Source: Candidatus Nealsonbacteria bacterium RIFOXYB1_FULL_40_15
GTDB lineage: Bacteria > Patescibacteriota > Minisyncoccia > Minisyncoccales > GWA2-38-27
Length of the DNA stretch: 52,066 nt
NCBI GenBank assembly: GCA_001821555.1
Contig: MHMM01000005.1
Location: 6,956-59,021 of the forward strand
Direction: 5' to 3'
Made by a program: the position numbers and the translations under genes. Each line of letters starts with the position of its first letter. Position 1 is the first letter of the stretch. Positions 1 to 7,279 of this stretch are shown in pieces. Under the pieces are notes generated by a model. It saw only the letters and a program-made list of their open reading frames with translations, was not told where the DNA came from and did no database searches.

Positions 1-1
1 C

Positions 2-349
2 TGGAAGCACATATTGATTTATTCTTTCTCGGGTATTATTATGGTTTTAGCTATAATCTTCCTCTCTTTAACAAACTGGAAGATATACCAAAGAAAAGCG
101 AATCTGAACGAAAAGATTGCGGAGCTTCAAGGAGAAATTTCAGTTTTAGAAGAGAGAAAAATAGAGCTTTCCGGGCTAATTTCATATGTTCAGAGCGATG
201 ATTATGTGGAGCAGGTTGCAAGAGACCAGTTAAATATGAAGCGCCCCGGAGAAGAAGTTGTGGTTATACAGGACGATAAAAAGGATTCAGGGGATAAAGA
301 GAGAGAGGTGGGCTGGTGGGAAAAGCTAAAGAGCATATTTTCAAAGTAG
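2..349 (+). CDS. FtsB/DivIC-like septum formation initiator (5' end outside window)
   Basis: Small bitopic division protein of the FtsB/DivIC type, which in other bacteria bridges early and late divisome proteins. The translation shows one membrane segment (roughly residues 8-24, FSGIIMVLAIIFLSL) followed by a heptad-like coiled coil (NEKIAELQGEISVLEERK) and the typical C-terminal block with YVEQVARDQLNMKRPGEEVV, then a charged tail. The ORF track begins at a TTG, but the frame is open to base 2 (W-K-H-I-L-I-Y), so the true start is probably upstream of the window. It lies upstream of two tRNAs and prfB-ftsE-ftsX, fitting a division neighbourhood. Family call is good; FtsB versus DivIC cannot be separated here. 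Confidence 0.8.
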   Translation, partial: WKHILIYSFSGIIMVLAIIFLSLTNWKIYQRKANLNEKIAELQGEISVLEERKIELSGLISYVQSDDYVEQVARDQLNMKRPGEEVVVIQDDKKDSGDKEREVGWWEKLKSIFSK

Positions 350-434
350 GTCAGGCGTTGCGTAATAAATTTACTTTGCAAATTTAAACGCGACAGCAAC
401 GTTGAAATTTTTACCAAGAAAATTTCTTGCCGTT

Positions 435-505
435 GCGGGATTAGTACAGCGGCAGTACGCTTGCTTCCCAAGCAAGAGACGCGAGTTCGATTCTCGTATC
501 CCGCT
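435..505 (+). tRNA. tRNA-Gly (anticodon CCC)
   Basis: Full cloverleaf by eye: acceptor GCGGGAT/ATCCCGC, D arm GTAC..GTAC, anticodon stem CTTGC/GCAAG around loop TTCCCAA (anticodon CCC, reading GGG), T arm GCGAG-TTCGATT-CTCGT, discriminator T. The CCA is not encoded. It sits 9 bases before tRNA-Thr. Confidence 0.93.
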
Positions 506-514
506 CAAGAATAG

Positions 515-586
515 GCCGAGATAGCTCAATGGCAGAGCAACGGTATCGTAAACCGTAGGTTGCGAGTTCGACTCTCGCTCTCGGCT
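515..586 (+). tRNA. tRNA-Thr (anticodon CGT)
   Basis: Cloverleaf by eye: acceptor GCCGAGA/TCTCGGC, D arm GCTC..GAGC, anticodon stem ACGGT/ACCGT with loop ATCGTAA (anticodon CGT, reading ACG), T arm GCGAG-TTCGACT-CTCGC, discriminator T, no encoded CCA. Paired with the preceding tRNA-Gly, probably one transcript. Confidence 0.93.
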
Positions 587-647
587 CATAGTTTTGGAAA
601 TTTTAAGGTTTCATGCTAAACTATTAAAAAGACTAAACCTGTTAAAT

Positions 648-1764
648 ATGGATGAAAATCTGGAGAAAATAGAGGAGCTAGAAAAAAGAATCCATCATTT
701 AATGGACTGTCTTTGATGTTGAAAAGATTAAAAAAAGAATAATTAAGATCAGAAAAGAGAGCGAAAGTCCGGATTTTTGGCAGGATCAGGAAAGGGCAAA
801 GTCTTTGAGCAAAGAAATGGCCGATCTTTCAGAAGAGGCCGAAGAGGCCTGCAGGATTTGCAAAGATTTAGATACGGTAAAAGATTTTAAGGCGGTAGAG
901 GACAAAGATATAGAAAAAGAGATGGCCGGAAGAATAGAAAAGCTTGAAAAAGATGTAGGAAAGCAAGAAACCAAAGCTTTTTTATCAGGAAAATATGACA
1001 AAGGAAGCGCGGTTATTGAAATTTCATCGGGGGCCGGAGGAGTGGATGCCCAAGATTGGACAGCTATGCTGTTCAGAATGTATGAGAGATATTGTTCAAA
1101 TAAAGGATTTGAAACAAAGGTTATAAACTGTTCTTACGGGGAGGGAGTGGGGCCCGAAGGAAGAATAGGAATAAAATCAGTTTCATTTGAAGTGAAAGGA
1201 AGGTATGCCTACGGTTTTTTAAAAAAGGAATCGGGAATACACCGGCTTGTAAGGCAATCTCCTTTTTCGGCAAAGGATTTAAGGCACACCTCTTTTGCTT
1301 CTGTCCAAGTAATGCCCGAGATAGAAAAAGAAGACGAAATTGAATTAAAACCCGAGGATTTAAGAATAGATGTATTCAGATCTTCAGGACCCGGAGGGCA
1401 GAATGTGAACAAGAGAGAGACGGCTGTAAGGATTACCCATCTTCCAACCGGAATAGCAGTTGCTTCCCAGTCCGAAAGACTCCAGGGGACAAACAAGGAG
1501 AATGCAATGAGGATACTTTATTCAAAACTGTACCTTATGAAAGAAGAAGAAAAAAAGGAGGAATTAAAAAAGATCAAAGGGGGACAGGTTTCAGCCAGCT
1601 GGGGCAATCAAATAAGATCTTATGTCCTTCATCCTTATAAAATGGTAAAAGATTTGAGGACTCAAATCGAGACCTCTGATGCCGAATCAGTATTGGACGG
1701 AAACATCAATCGCTTTATAGAATCTGAAATAAAGTTAAATGATATCAGTAAAAGATCTGACTAA
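648..1764 (+). CDS. prfB: Peptide chain release factor 2 with programmed +1 frameshift
   Basis: RF2 ends translation at UGA and UAA stop codons. The ORF track shows only the second part, because the gene starts at ATG 648, reads 22 codons to CTT, meets an in-frame TGA at 714-716 and must shift +1 (skip T714, resume GAT at 715). The joined product is about 371 residues, close to the usual RF2 length. Class signatures are present: SPF (RF2 stop-codon recognition tripeptide) in RLVRQSPF, and the peptidyl-hydrolase motif GGQ in SGPGGQNVNK. The slippery CTT-TGA is the classical autoregulatory site, although the following base is T rather than C and no strong AGGGGG-like stimulator is seen upstream. 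The 3' end overlaps ftsE by 26 bases, so RF2 and FtsE are probably co-transcribed. Confidence 0.95.
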
Positions 1765-2431
1765 AATATATCCCTCAAAGTCATCTGTGCCCGCAGTGGC
1801 TTTAAATGAGGTTTCTTTTGATATAAAAGAGAAGGAATTTGTTTCAATAGTAGGAAAATCGGGGGCGGGCAAAACAACTCTCTTAAAGCTTATCTTAGCA
1901 GAAGAAGAACCGACTAAAGGCCAGATATTTTTCCAGGGACAGGATATAGGGCAGATAAAAAGATCAAAGCTTCCCTTTTTAAGACAAAAACTGGGAGTGG
2001 TTTTTCAAGATTACAAGCTTTTTCCCTCAAAAACGGCCTATGAGAATGTATCATATGTTATGGAAGTGATGGGGGCTTCGGGGGAGGAGATCGAAAGAGA
2101 TGTTCCTAAGGTTTTAGATCTTGTGGGGCTTTCCGATAAGGCGTTTAATCTGCCATCGGAGCTTTCGGGAGGAGAAAGGCAGAGAGTAGCCATAGCCAGG
2201 GCTTTCGTGCACAGGCCGGATGTTATTCTGGCCGACGAGCCTACGGGGAATTTGGATCCTTATAATACTTTTGATATAATTCAGCTATTGATTAAGATAT
2301 ATGAAATGGGCACTACTGTGGTTCTTGCCACTCATGACAAGGAAGTGATTAACAGTCTGGGTAAAAGAGTTATTACTTTAGATCAGGGCAGGGTTGTAAG
2401 AGACGATAAAAAAGGAAGATTCGTTTTATGA
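1739..2431 (+). CDS. ftsE: Cell division ATP-binding protein FtsE
   Basis: ABC-type ATPase that pairs with FtsX to control septal peptidoglycan hydrolysis at the inner membrane. Visible motifs: Walker A GKSGAGKTT (about residues 39-47), Q-loop VVFQDYKLF, signature LSGGERQRVAIARA, Walker B VILADEPTGNLD and switch ATHDKE. At 230 residues it is of normal family length. The ATG at 1739 lies inside the end of prfB, and the stop overlaps the ftsX start (ATGA), indicating translational coupling. Both partners are complete. Confidence 0.95.
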   Translation: MISVKDLTKIYPSKSSVPAVALNEVSFDIKEKEFVSIVGKSGAGKTTLLKLILAEEEPTKGQIFFQGQDIGQIKRSKLPFLRQKLGVVFQDYKLFPSKTAYENVSYVMEVMGASGEEIERDVPKVLDLVGLSDKAFNLPSELSGGERQRVAIARAFVHRPDVILADEPTGNLDPYNTFDIIQLLIKIYEMGTTVVLATHDKEVINSLGKRVITLDQGRVVRDDKKGRFVL

Positions 2432-3333
2432 ATTTATTTAAAAGAGTACTAAAAAACGGGTGGAAGAATTTCTCGGGCAGTTTCGGCCTAAGCTTTGCGA
2501 CTGTTTTTGTGATGATTTTGGTTATATCCACCATTACCATCCTTTATTTCTTAAATCCTATTTCAGATATGCTTGTAAAAGATGTGGAGGAGAAAGTGGA
2601 TGTTTCCGTTTATTTCAAAGAAGAAACAGATCCCGAAGATATACTAGAAGTTAAATCCGAAATCGTAAAGATTCCCGAAGTGGAGGAAGTCAACTATATA
2701 TCCAAAGAAGAGGCCTTTGAGAGCTTTATGGACAGGCATAAAGAAGACCATATTCTGATAGATTCTTTGGCCGAAGTGGGGTATAATCCTTTTCTTGCTT
2801 CTTTGAGCGTCAAGGCCAAAGAAGCTTCCCGATATGAGCAAGTTGCTGTTTTTCTTGAAACAGGCCCTTTCAAAGAGCTAGTAGATAAAATAGACTATCA
2901 CCAGAGAAAGCCTGTTATTGAGAAAGTCTTTGCGTTTACAAAAGGAGTAAAGAATATAGCATTCTTTTTTAGTATGGTTTTTGGGATAATTGCCTTAATA
3001 ATAGCTTTTAATACAGTAAAGATAGCTATACAGAGCTCCAAAGAAGAAATATCAATTATGCGGCTTGTGGGAGCTTCAAACTGGTTTGTAAGAGGTCCTT
3101 TTATAATTCAAGGGCTAATAGCAGGATCAATAGCCGCTTTAATTACTTTTGTTTTGACTTTTGTTGCCTCCCACTTTCTTGATTCTAACATATCCTCTAT
3201 AATTCCCAGCGTAAGTCTTCTCGGAATATTTAGCTCCAATCTATTGGCATTGCTCTTGATTCAGTTGCTTTCGGGGGCTATACTGGGAACTGCTTCCAGC
3301 TTGATAGCTGTAAGAAAGTATTTGAAGATATAA
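2428..3333 (+). CDS. ftsX: Cell division protein FtsX (permease-like)
   Basis: Membrane partner of FtsE. The topology matches the family: an N-terminal membrane segment (FATVFVMILVISTITILYFL), an extracytoplasmic domain of about 120 residues rich in charged residues, then three membrane segments in the C-terminal half including the conserved region EEISIMRLVGASNWFVRGPF. The length of 301 residues is usual. The ATG overlaps the ftsE TGA. The tRNA-Gln follows immediately after the stop. Confidence 0.94.
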   Translation: MNLFKRVLKNGWKNFSGSFGLSFATVFVMILVISTITILYFLNPISDMLVKDVEEKVDVSVYFKEETDPEDILEVKSEIVKIPEVEEVNYISKEEAFESFMDRHKEDHILIDSLAEVGYNPFLASLSVKAKEASRYEQVAVFLETGPFKELVDKIDYHQRKPVIEKVFAFTKGVKNIAFFFSMVFGIIALIIAFNTVKIAIQSSKEEISIMRLVGASNWFVRGPFIIQGLIAGSIAALITFVLTFVASHFLDSNISSIIPSVSLLGIFSSNLLALLLIQLLSGAILGTASSLIAVRKYLKI

Positions 3334-3404
3334 TGCGGGATCGTCTAATGGTAGGACACATCCCTCTGGAGGATGGTATCTAGGTTCGAGTCCTAGTCCC
3401 GCAG
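3334..3404 (+). tRNA. tRNA-Gln (anticodon CTG)
   Basis: Cloverleaf by eye: acceptor TGCGGGA/TCCCGCA with T1-A72 as in other tRNA-Gln, D arm GTCT..GGAC, anticodon stem CATCC/GGATG with loop CTCTGGA (anticodon CTG, reading CAG), T arm CTAGG-TTCGAGT-CCTAG, discriminator G. It begins at the base after the ftsX stop codon, so it may be processed from the same transcript. Its 3' end has a degenerate second copy near 5153. Confidence 0.92.
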
Positions 3405-3405
3405 C

Positions 3406-3478
3406 AAGCTTGTGCATGGTTCTTGCGACCGAGTTTTATATTTAAAATCGGTTCTAATCCTAGAGCCATCGGAAGCTT
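3406..3478. other. Long imperfect hairpin just downstream of tRNA-Gln
   Basis: Nested inverted repeats: outer AAGCTT/AAGCTT, middle TGGTTCT (3417-3423) with AGAGCCA (3462-3468), inner ACCGA-g-TTTTA/TAAAA-TCGGT around a TATT loop. No T-run follows the outer stem, so it is not a standard terminator. It could be an RNA processing signal, a decayed tRNA or a small structured RNA. Confidence 0.4.
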
Positions 3479-3504
3479 TAGAAATACCAGATATTGAGTA
3501 ATTA

Positions 3505-3513
3505 TGTTAAAAT
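3505..3513 (+). promoter_or_regulatory. Extended -10 promoter, leaderless start of the ParA-like gene
   Basis: TGTTAAAAT ends 6 bases before ATG 3520, so transcription would begin at or beside the start codon. No Shine-Dalgarno sequence is visible. It matches the pattern seen at several other genes in the window. Confidence 0.55.
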
Positions 3514-3519
3514 AATAAT

Positions 3520-4536
3520 ATGAAATTTCCCCGAACCAAGAAAATAATTTTTGTTAATAATAAAGGCGGGGTAGGAAAAACAACATTGGCTTTTAATTGT
3601 GCAGTTTCTTTTGCTGAGCAGGAATACAAAACCGTTTTAATTGATTTGGATCCGCAATGCAACTTGACTCGGCTTGCCATGGGTGAGAATTTTTACGAAA
3701 AGAACTTATTTTCCAGTTCTGAAAAAACAATTTATGATGTTTTGCGCGGAGTGATAGAAGGAGGGTCGGATATCGATTTGAATGTTAAGTTCTTACCCAC
3801 AAAGGCGGATAAAAATCTTTTCCTTTTAAAGGGAGACATCAAACTTTCTTTATACGAAAGTATCTTGATGACAGCTTTTGTTCAGGCAGCATCTGGCGCT
3901 CAAATAGGGTATTTCCAAACAAGCGCAATAGACCGTTTCTTGCGGGAAAAGGGATTGAGCGATCAAATAGATATTTTTGTTATAGATACTTCCCCCAGCT
4001 TGGGAATTCTTAACGAGATGGTTCTTTTGGGAGCTGATTATTTTGTTGTTCCAATGCTGCCCGATGCATTTAGCGTACAAGGAATTGAGAATCTTGGCGT
4101 GGTATATGAGCAATGGAAAATACAATGGCGAAACACAGCAAAAGCTTTGGCTGGGAATACCGAGACCAAATTTGTGCTTCAAGGAGATCCGCTTTTTATT
4201 GGATATGTAGTCAATTCTTATAATGTTTACGGTAAGCAGCCGATTTTGGATCATCGCATCTGGATGGAGAAAATTCCAGAACGTGTAAAAAGGTATCTTT
4301 CGGAAAAGCATTGTCGCAACGGTTTAGTTGAGCAAAGCTGGAAAAATCCCCTGCAGGTTATTCAGGACTACGGGCGAATTCCTGCCAAGTGCCAAGAGCT
4401 GGGCGTTGCTATTTTTGAACTTGATCCCAAACTAGTCGCTGATAATCAACAAGGCACTAAAGATAACATAGAAAAATCGAAAGAAGAATTTACCGGTTTG
4501 TCAAAAGCAATATTGGAAACTCTTTCTGCTTATTAG
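3520..4536 (+). CDS. ParA-family ATPase
   Basis: ParA/Soj/MinD-type P-loop ATPase of 338 residues. It has the deviant Walker A KGGVGKTT (about residues 16-23), switch I DLDPQCNLT, and Walker B region VIDTSPSLGILNEM followed by ADYFVVPMLPDAFSVQGIENL, all typical of ParA. It is longer than chromosomal Soj owing to an insert around residues 70-150. No ParB gene or parS site is obvious nearby; the next gene (3 bases after the stop) is an unknown protein and may be its partner. The pair lies between tRNA-Gln and a degenerate copy of the tRNA 3' end, so it may be plasmid- or phage-derived. The substrate is unknown. Confidence 0.85.
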   Translation: MKFPRTKKIIFVNNKGGVGKTTLAFNCAVSFAEQEYKTVLIDLDPQCNLTRLAMGENFYEKNLFSSSEKTIYDVLRGVIEGGSDIDLNVKFLPTKADKNLFLLKGDIKLSLYESILMTAFVQAASGAQIGYFQTSAIDRFLREKGLSDQIDIFVIDTSPSLGILNEMVLLGADYFVVPMLPDAFSVQGIENLGVVYEQWKIQWRNTAKALAGNTETKFVLQGDPLFIGYVVNSYNVYGKQPILDHRIWMEKIPERVKRYLSEKHCRNGLVEQSWKNPLQVIQDYGRIPAKCQELGVAIFELDPKLVADNQQGTKDNIEKSKEEFTGLSKAILETLSAY

Positions 4537-4539
4537 GTT

Positions 4540-5127
4540 ATGTTGCCCAAAGGATCAATCAGCAAAGTTTACGAATATTATTTTACAGAACCTCGTTTTA
4601 AGAACGAAGCATTGCATTCCCTCGAAGAGTTTTTTAATTGTCCGGATTTGTGCGAAGGAGGCGCTATCAATATGGAAAGCGAAAAGGGAGGGGAATTCTT
4701 CAACGAGTGGTTTTTATATGATTTTATTATGAGTAGCGGGCAAACCGTTTTGGAAAATTTTATTGCCGACAACCCACTCGGCTTGAAAGATGCGGAAATG
4801 GAAATTTATCGAAAATTACTCAATAATAAATATGGACTTTTTGAAACTATAAATATAGAAATAGGAAAAAGTATTGCATTGAAAGATTTGCAAACGGGGA
4901 AACGATGGGATGTCAGAGAAAATAAGGCCACTTTTGATCTCAAGAAGGGGGATTTATTTTTTGCCAGAATAGGAGAGGTGGAGGACCATTACGAATTGAT
5001 TGGCTCCGATACTTTTATAATGAGGGATATTGATGGAAACATAGAAAAATCTCTTCGAAATGAAAAGATTAAATTTACACCAAAAATAGTAAACGAGATT
5101 TATCACAACTCCGGGAAACTTAAATAA
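4540..5127 (+). CDS. Uncharacterised protein paired with the ParA-like gene
   Basis: 195 residues that I do not recognise. There are no membrane segments and no signal peptide. The N-terminal half is predicted helical and acidic; the C-terminal half (KSIALKDLQTGKRWDVRE, then LKKGDLFFARIGEVEDHYEL) looks like a small beta-rich fold. It begins 3 bases after the ParA stop and is almost certainly co-transcribed with it. By position it could be the partner or adaptor of the ATPase, but nothing in the sequence resembles a ParB helix-turn-helix. Confidence 0.7.
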   Translation: MLPKGSISKVYEYYFTEPRFKNEALHSLEEFFNCPDLCEGGAINMESEKGGEFFNEWFLYDFIMSSGQTVLENFIADNPLGLKDAEMEIYRKLLNNKYGLFETINIEIGKSIALKDLQTGKRWDVRENKATFDLKKGDLFFARIGEVEDHYELIGSDTFIMRDIDGNIEKSLRNEKIKFTPKIVNEIYHNSGKLK

Positions 5128-5152
5128 CAATGGCGATAGGGTGACCGAGACG

Positions 5153-5185
5153 GGTTCGAATACTAGCGCCGCAGCAACCTTGAGC
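5153..5185 (+). repeat. Degenerate copy of the tRNA-Gln 3' end
   Basis: About 27 of 33 positions match 3383-3415 (T arm, acceptor 3' strand and the following GCAA.CTTG). The rest of the tRNA is not recognisable here. It may be a decayed attachment-site copy or a tRNA gene remnant. Confidence 0.5.
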
Positions 5186-5340
5186 GCCCCCAACCCGACC
5201 GAGAGGGGGTCAAAGAGGCCCGTACCTCTTGAAAACTTGCCTGCCTGCCGGCAGGCAGGAGCCCGGTCTTTGAGAGGCTCGCCTCGCTAGATCCTACGGC
5301 GAAGCGGGTCGGGCCTCTGCCAACTTTTCCCGACTCTTTT
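5186..5340. repeat. GC-rich palindromic repeat region
   Basis: A GC-rich island in AT-rich surroundings. It holds the perfect 20-bp palindrome CCTGCCTGCCGGCAGGCAGG (5240-5259), with further inverted repeats on both sides (AAGAGG..CCTCTT before it, GAGCC..GGCTC after it). No credible gene is present. The minus-strand translation across the palindrome reads LPAGRQAS, a string I recall as a recurrent insertion in Patescibacteria predicted proteins (memory, not checked). Confidence 0.6.
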
Positions 5341-5342
5341 CT

Positions 5343-5373
5343 ACTGCCCATTTGGGCAGTTTTGTGTTAGGAT
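5343..5373 (+). promoter_or_regulatory. Hairpin plus extended -10 module before the TrmB-like gene
   Basis: ACTGCCCA-TT-TGGGCAGT forms an 8-bp stem, followed by TTTTG and the extended -10 TGTTAGGAT (5365-5373). ATG 5380 is 6 bases after the -10, so the mRNA should be leaderless. The hairpin occupies the usual -35 position and resembles an intrinsic terminator for upstream transcripts. Close copies lie before 9327, 13428 and 14667, with a looser one before 35819. Confidence 0.6.
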
Positions 5374-5379
5374 AAAACA

Positions 5380-6153
5380 ATGGTGCCGTTTACCGATAAA
5401 CAGTTAAAAGTTTTAATGAAGCTTGGCCTAAGTGAAATCCAGGCAATTTTATATTTAACATCCTTGAAACATGGCATTCTGTCAGTTTTAGAATTATCAA
5501 AACTTACGAAAATTAACAGACAAAAAATATACGAAGAGTCGGAGAAACTTGTGGAAATGGGTTTGTACGATATAACCAGAAAGCAAAGGAGAAAATATAT
5601 TTCTGCTGTCCCGATGAAATTATTAAAACTTGGCGAAGAAAAAATAAATAAAACTCAAGAAACCCTGAAGGAATTGTCTGGCATTATCCCTCAGCTTGAG
5701 TCTATGCCTGCGAGTAAGAAAAACAAGGTTGTCGTTAAATATTATGAAGGAATAGGTAAAATAAAAGAAGTGTATAAAGAAGAGTTGGAAATGGCTAAAA
5801 ACACAGAGGTGTTATCCTTGGCAGGATCTATTGACGATATATTTAAATTTTTTCCTGAGTCTTATTGGGAAGAATGGAACAAAAAATTCGTTAAGCAAGG
5901 ATCAAAAACCAGAATGTTGGTTCATAAATCAGATGCTGCACGGGAAACAACGGGACATGACAATGATTATAAAAGGGAGACCAGGTATATTGATAATTTC
6001 TCGCTCAAAGTAAATATAGATATTTTCGGAGAAAATGTTTTATTGGTTTCTTTTTATGATGAAATTGCCATATTGATTAATAGTCAAATACTTTCTCAAT
6101 CGTACAGAATAATGTTTGAAACTCTCTGGGGTATGGCAAAATCATTCAAATAA
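5380..6153 (+). CDS. TrmB-family transcriptional regulator
   Basis: 257-residue DNA-binding regulator. The N-terminal winged helix-turn-helix (about residues 5-75: LGLSEIQAILYLTSLKHGILSV, then SKLTKINRQKIYEE) is the classical TrmB arrangement, followed by a helical linker (EEKINKTQETLKELSGII) and a C-terminal effector domain of the phospholipase-D-like TrmB type. TrmB proteins usually sense sugars, but no transport or sugar operon adjoins it. It is a single-gene unit with its own hairpin/leaderless promoter upstream and a terminator after the stop. Target genes are unknown. Confidence 0.82.
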   Translation: MVPFTDKQLKVLMKLGLSEIQAILYLTSLKHGILSVLELSKLTKINRQKIYEESEKLVEMGLYDITRKQRRKYISAVPMKLLKLGEEKINKTQETLKELSGIIPQLESMPASKKNKVVVKYYEGIGKIKEVYKEELEMAKNTEVLSLAGSIDDIFKFFPESYWEEWNKKFVKQGSKTRMLVHKSDAARETTGHDNDYKRETRYIDNFSLKVNIDIFGENVLLVSFYDEIAILINSQILSQSYRIMFETLWGMAKSFK

Positions 6154-6207
6154 GAAAAATGTTGTAGAAAACAAACAACAAAATAACCCCTAATTTATAT
6201 TCATTTT

Positions 6208-6237
6208 AACGTCACAAAAGACGTTTTTTGTTTTTTT
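6208..6237 (+). terminator. Intrinsic terminator after the TrmB-like gene
   Basis: AACGTC-ACAAAA-GACGTT followed by a T-rich run, about 55 bases after the stop at 6153. Confidence 0.75.
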
Positions 6238-6315
6238 ATTACGCGAATTTGTAAATGGCATTATTATTATAGCGTAGAGTGGTTTTAATGTTCTTTTGAT
6301 TGGAAAGGAGAAAAC

Positions 6316-6516
6316 ATGCCACCTAGCGGATTTACCCCAAAAGCCGTAGAAGGTGCCCTAACTTTTATAGGGACCTGCTACGAAGATTTGCTGGCAGAGG
6401 TTCGTTCTGGCAAATACAAAAGCATCGAAGAAGGGATTGAGCATGAGCTGGGGCTAATCAAAAAAGCCCTCACGAAGCTTCATCTCGACAATGATGGCAA
6501 CATCACCGAAAGGTGA
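6316..6516 (+). CDS. Small uncharacterised protein (66 aa)
   Basis: Soluble, mixed-charge protein of 66 residues with a mostly helical prediction and no recognised motif. Support for it being real is a strong ribosome site (GGAAAGGAGAAAAC then ATG 6316), a complete frame with balanced composition, and a plausible -10 (TATTATTATAGCG) about 50 bases upstream. The strong Shine-Dalgarno sequence contrasts with the leaderless neighbours. Function unknown. Confidence 0.6.
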   Translation: MPPSGFTPKAVEGALTFIGTCYEDLLAEVRSGKYKSIEEGIEHELGLIKKALTKLHLDNDGNITER

Positions 6517-6560
6517 CATTGTCTCAAGACCTGAGTATGTCTGTAAACTACTCTTTTTAT

Positions 6561-7008
6561 TTATTCCAATATTATTTTTTTGTCTTTGAGGATTAATTTG
6601 CTTTTGAGGAAATATAGAAGTTCGCGTTTCTCGATAATGGTTCCGTCTTTAAGGAGATATTTTGCATAATTTCTCACATCCACATCCGTATTATTCGGTT
6701 CTTTTTCGTGGCCCAGGACCCCAACTCTGAATTTGTTAAATCTAGCTATTTCCTGCTCTATTTTTGATTTTATTCCAAGTTCATCCAAATCTATCTTATC
6801 CATTAACTCTATAAACTCTTTTATCAAATCTTGCTCATTAATATTCTGATTCTTGCAGTCTATATTCCTGGCCTTGGTGCAGAAGTAATAGACATGGCGG
6901 TTCGTCCCGCCGTTTTTTAGTTTCTTGAATTTCTCATCAGCAAATATGAAAGACTGTTTCCCCTCGGGGATAAACAGTCTTTTTCTTTTTGGGATTGGAG
7001 CATTTAGC
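6561..7008 (-). pseudogene. C-terminal remnant of a serine recombinase
   Basis: The ORF track shows only 88 residues from an internal ATG at 6827. Reading upstream in the same frame gives a continuous stretch (..ADEKFKKLKNGG, then HVYYFCTKARNIDCKNQ, then EQDLIKEFIELMDKI) that matches the second half of the recombinase zinc ribbon and the following coiled region of large serine recombinases. The catalytic N-terminus, the recombinase domain and the first CxxC pair are missing, and the frame hits a stop just beyond 7008. A terminator-like hairpin lies inside the remnant. This is best read as the scar of an integrated element; the short ORF alone is unlikely to be functional. Confidence 0.65.
6951..6990 (+). 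terminator. Intrinsic terminator (plus strand)
   Basis: AGACTGTTT-CCCC-tc-GGGG-at-AAACAGTCT followed by TTTTTCTTTTT. A strong stem lying upstream of the promoter for the 7031 gene; it shields that gene from upstream transcription. Confidence 0.7.
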
Positions 7009-7024
7009 GATTATTTGGTACAAT
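6995..7024 (+). promoter_or_regulatory. Promoter of the 7031-9108 operon
   Basis: Possible -35 TTGGAG (6995-7000), an 18-base spacer and extended -10 TGGTACAAT (7016-7024). ATG 7031 follows after 6 bases, implying a leaderless transcript and favouring 7031 over the ORF-track start at 6989. Confidence 0.6.
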
Positions 7025-7030
7025 AAAAAT

Positions 7031-7279
7031 ATGACGATACTGGAAATATCTCAAATAATATATAATCTTGTCTCTGTGGTTGCGATAACTGTGATTACGA
7101 TACTAATTTGCGTAATTGGTTTTGACATAATCAAAATTGTAAGATCAGTTAAAAAGTTCACAAATAATATAAGCAAAGAATCATCCGAGTTATACGAAAA
7201 GATAAGTAAATTTATGGCCGGTATATTAAATCTGTCGTTTATTCCAAAGTTGTTTAATAAGAAAAAGAAGCGGAAATAA
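7031..7279 (+). CDS. Small membrane protein (82 aa)
   Basis: One long N-terminal membrane segment (IIYNLVSVVAITVITILICVI), then an amphipathic helical stretch and a lysine-rich tail (LFNKKKKRK) that would face the cytoplasm. I do not recognise a named family, though similar short one-segment proteins are frequent in Patescibacteria. The start is set at 7031 because the -10 lies immediately upstream; the ORF-track start would place the promoter inside the gene. The stop overlaps the GH3 start by one base (TAATG), so the two are coupled. Confidence 0.65.
   Translation: MTILEISQIIYNLVSVVAITVITILICVIGFDIIKIVRSVKKFTNNISKESSELYEKISKFMAGILNLSFIPKLFNKKKKRK

Noticed and set aside
371-589. Minus-strand ORF over the tRNA genes
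   Set aside because: It is the antisense translation of tRNA-Gly and tRNA-Thr.
5163-5351. Minus-strand ORF of 62 residues
   Set aside because: It is a translation of the GC-rich palindromic repeat (LPAGRQAS) with no ribosome site; repeat DNA, not a gene.
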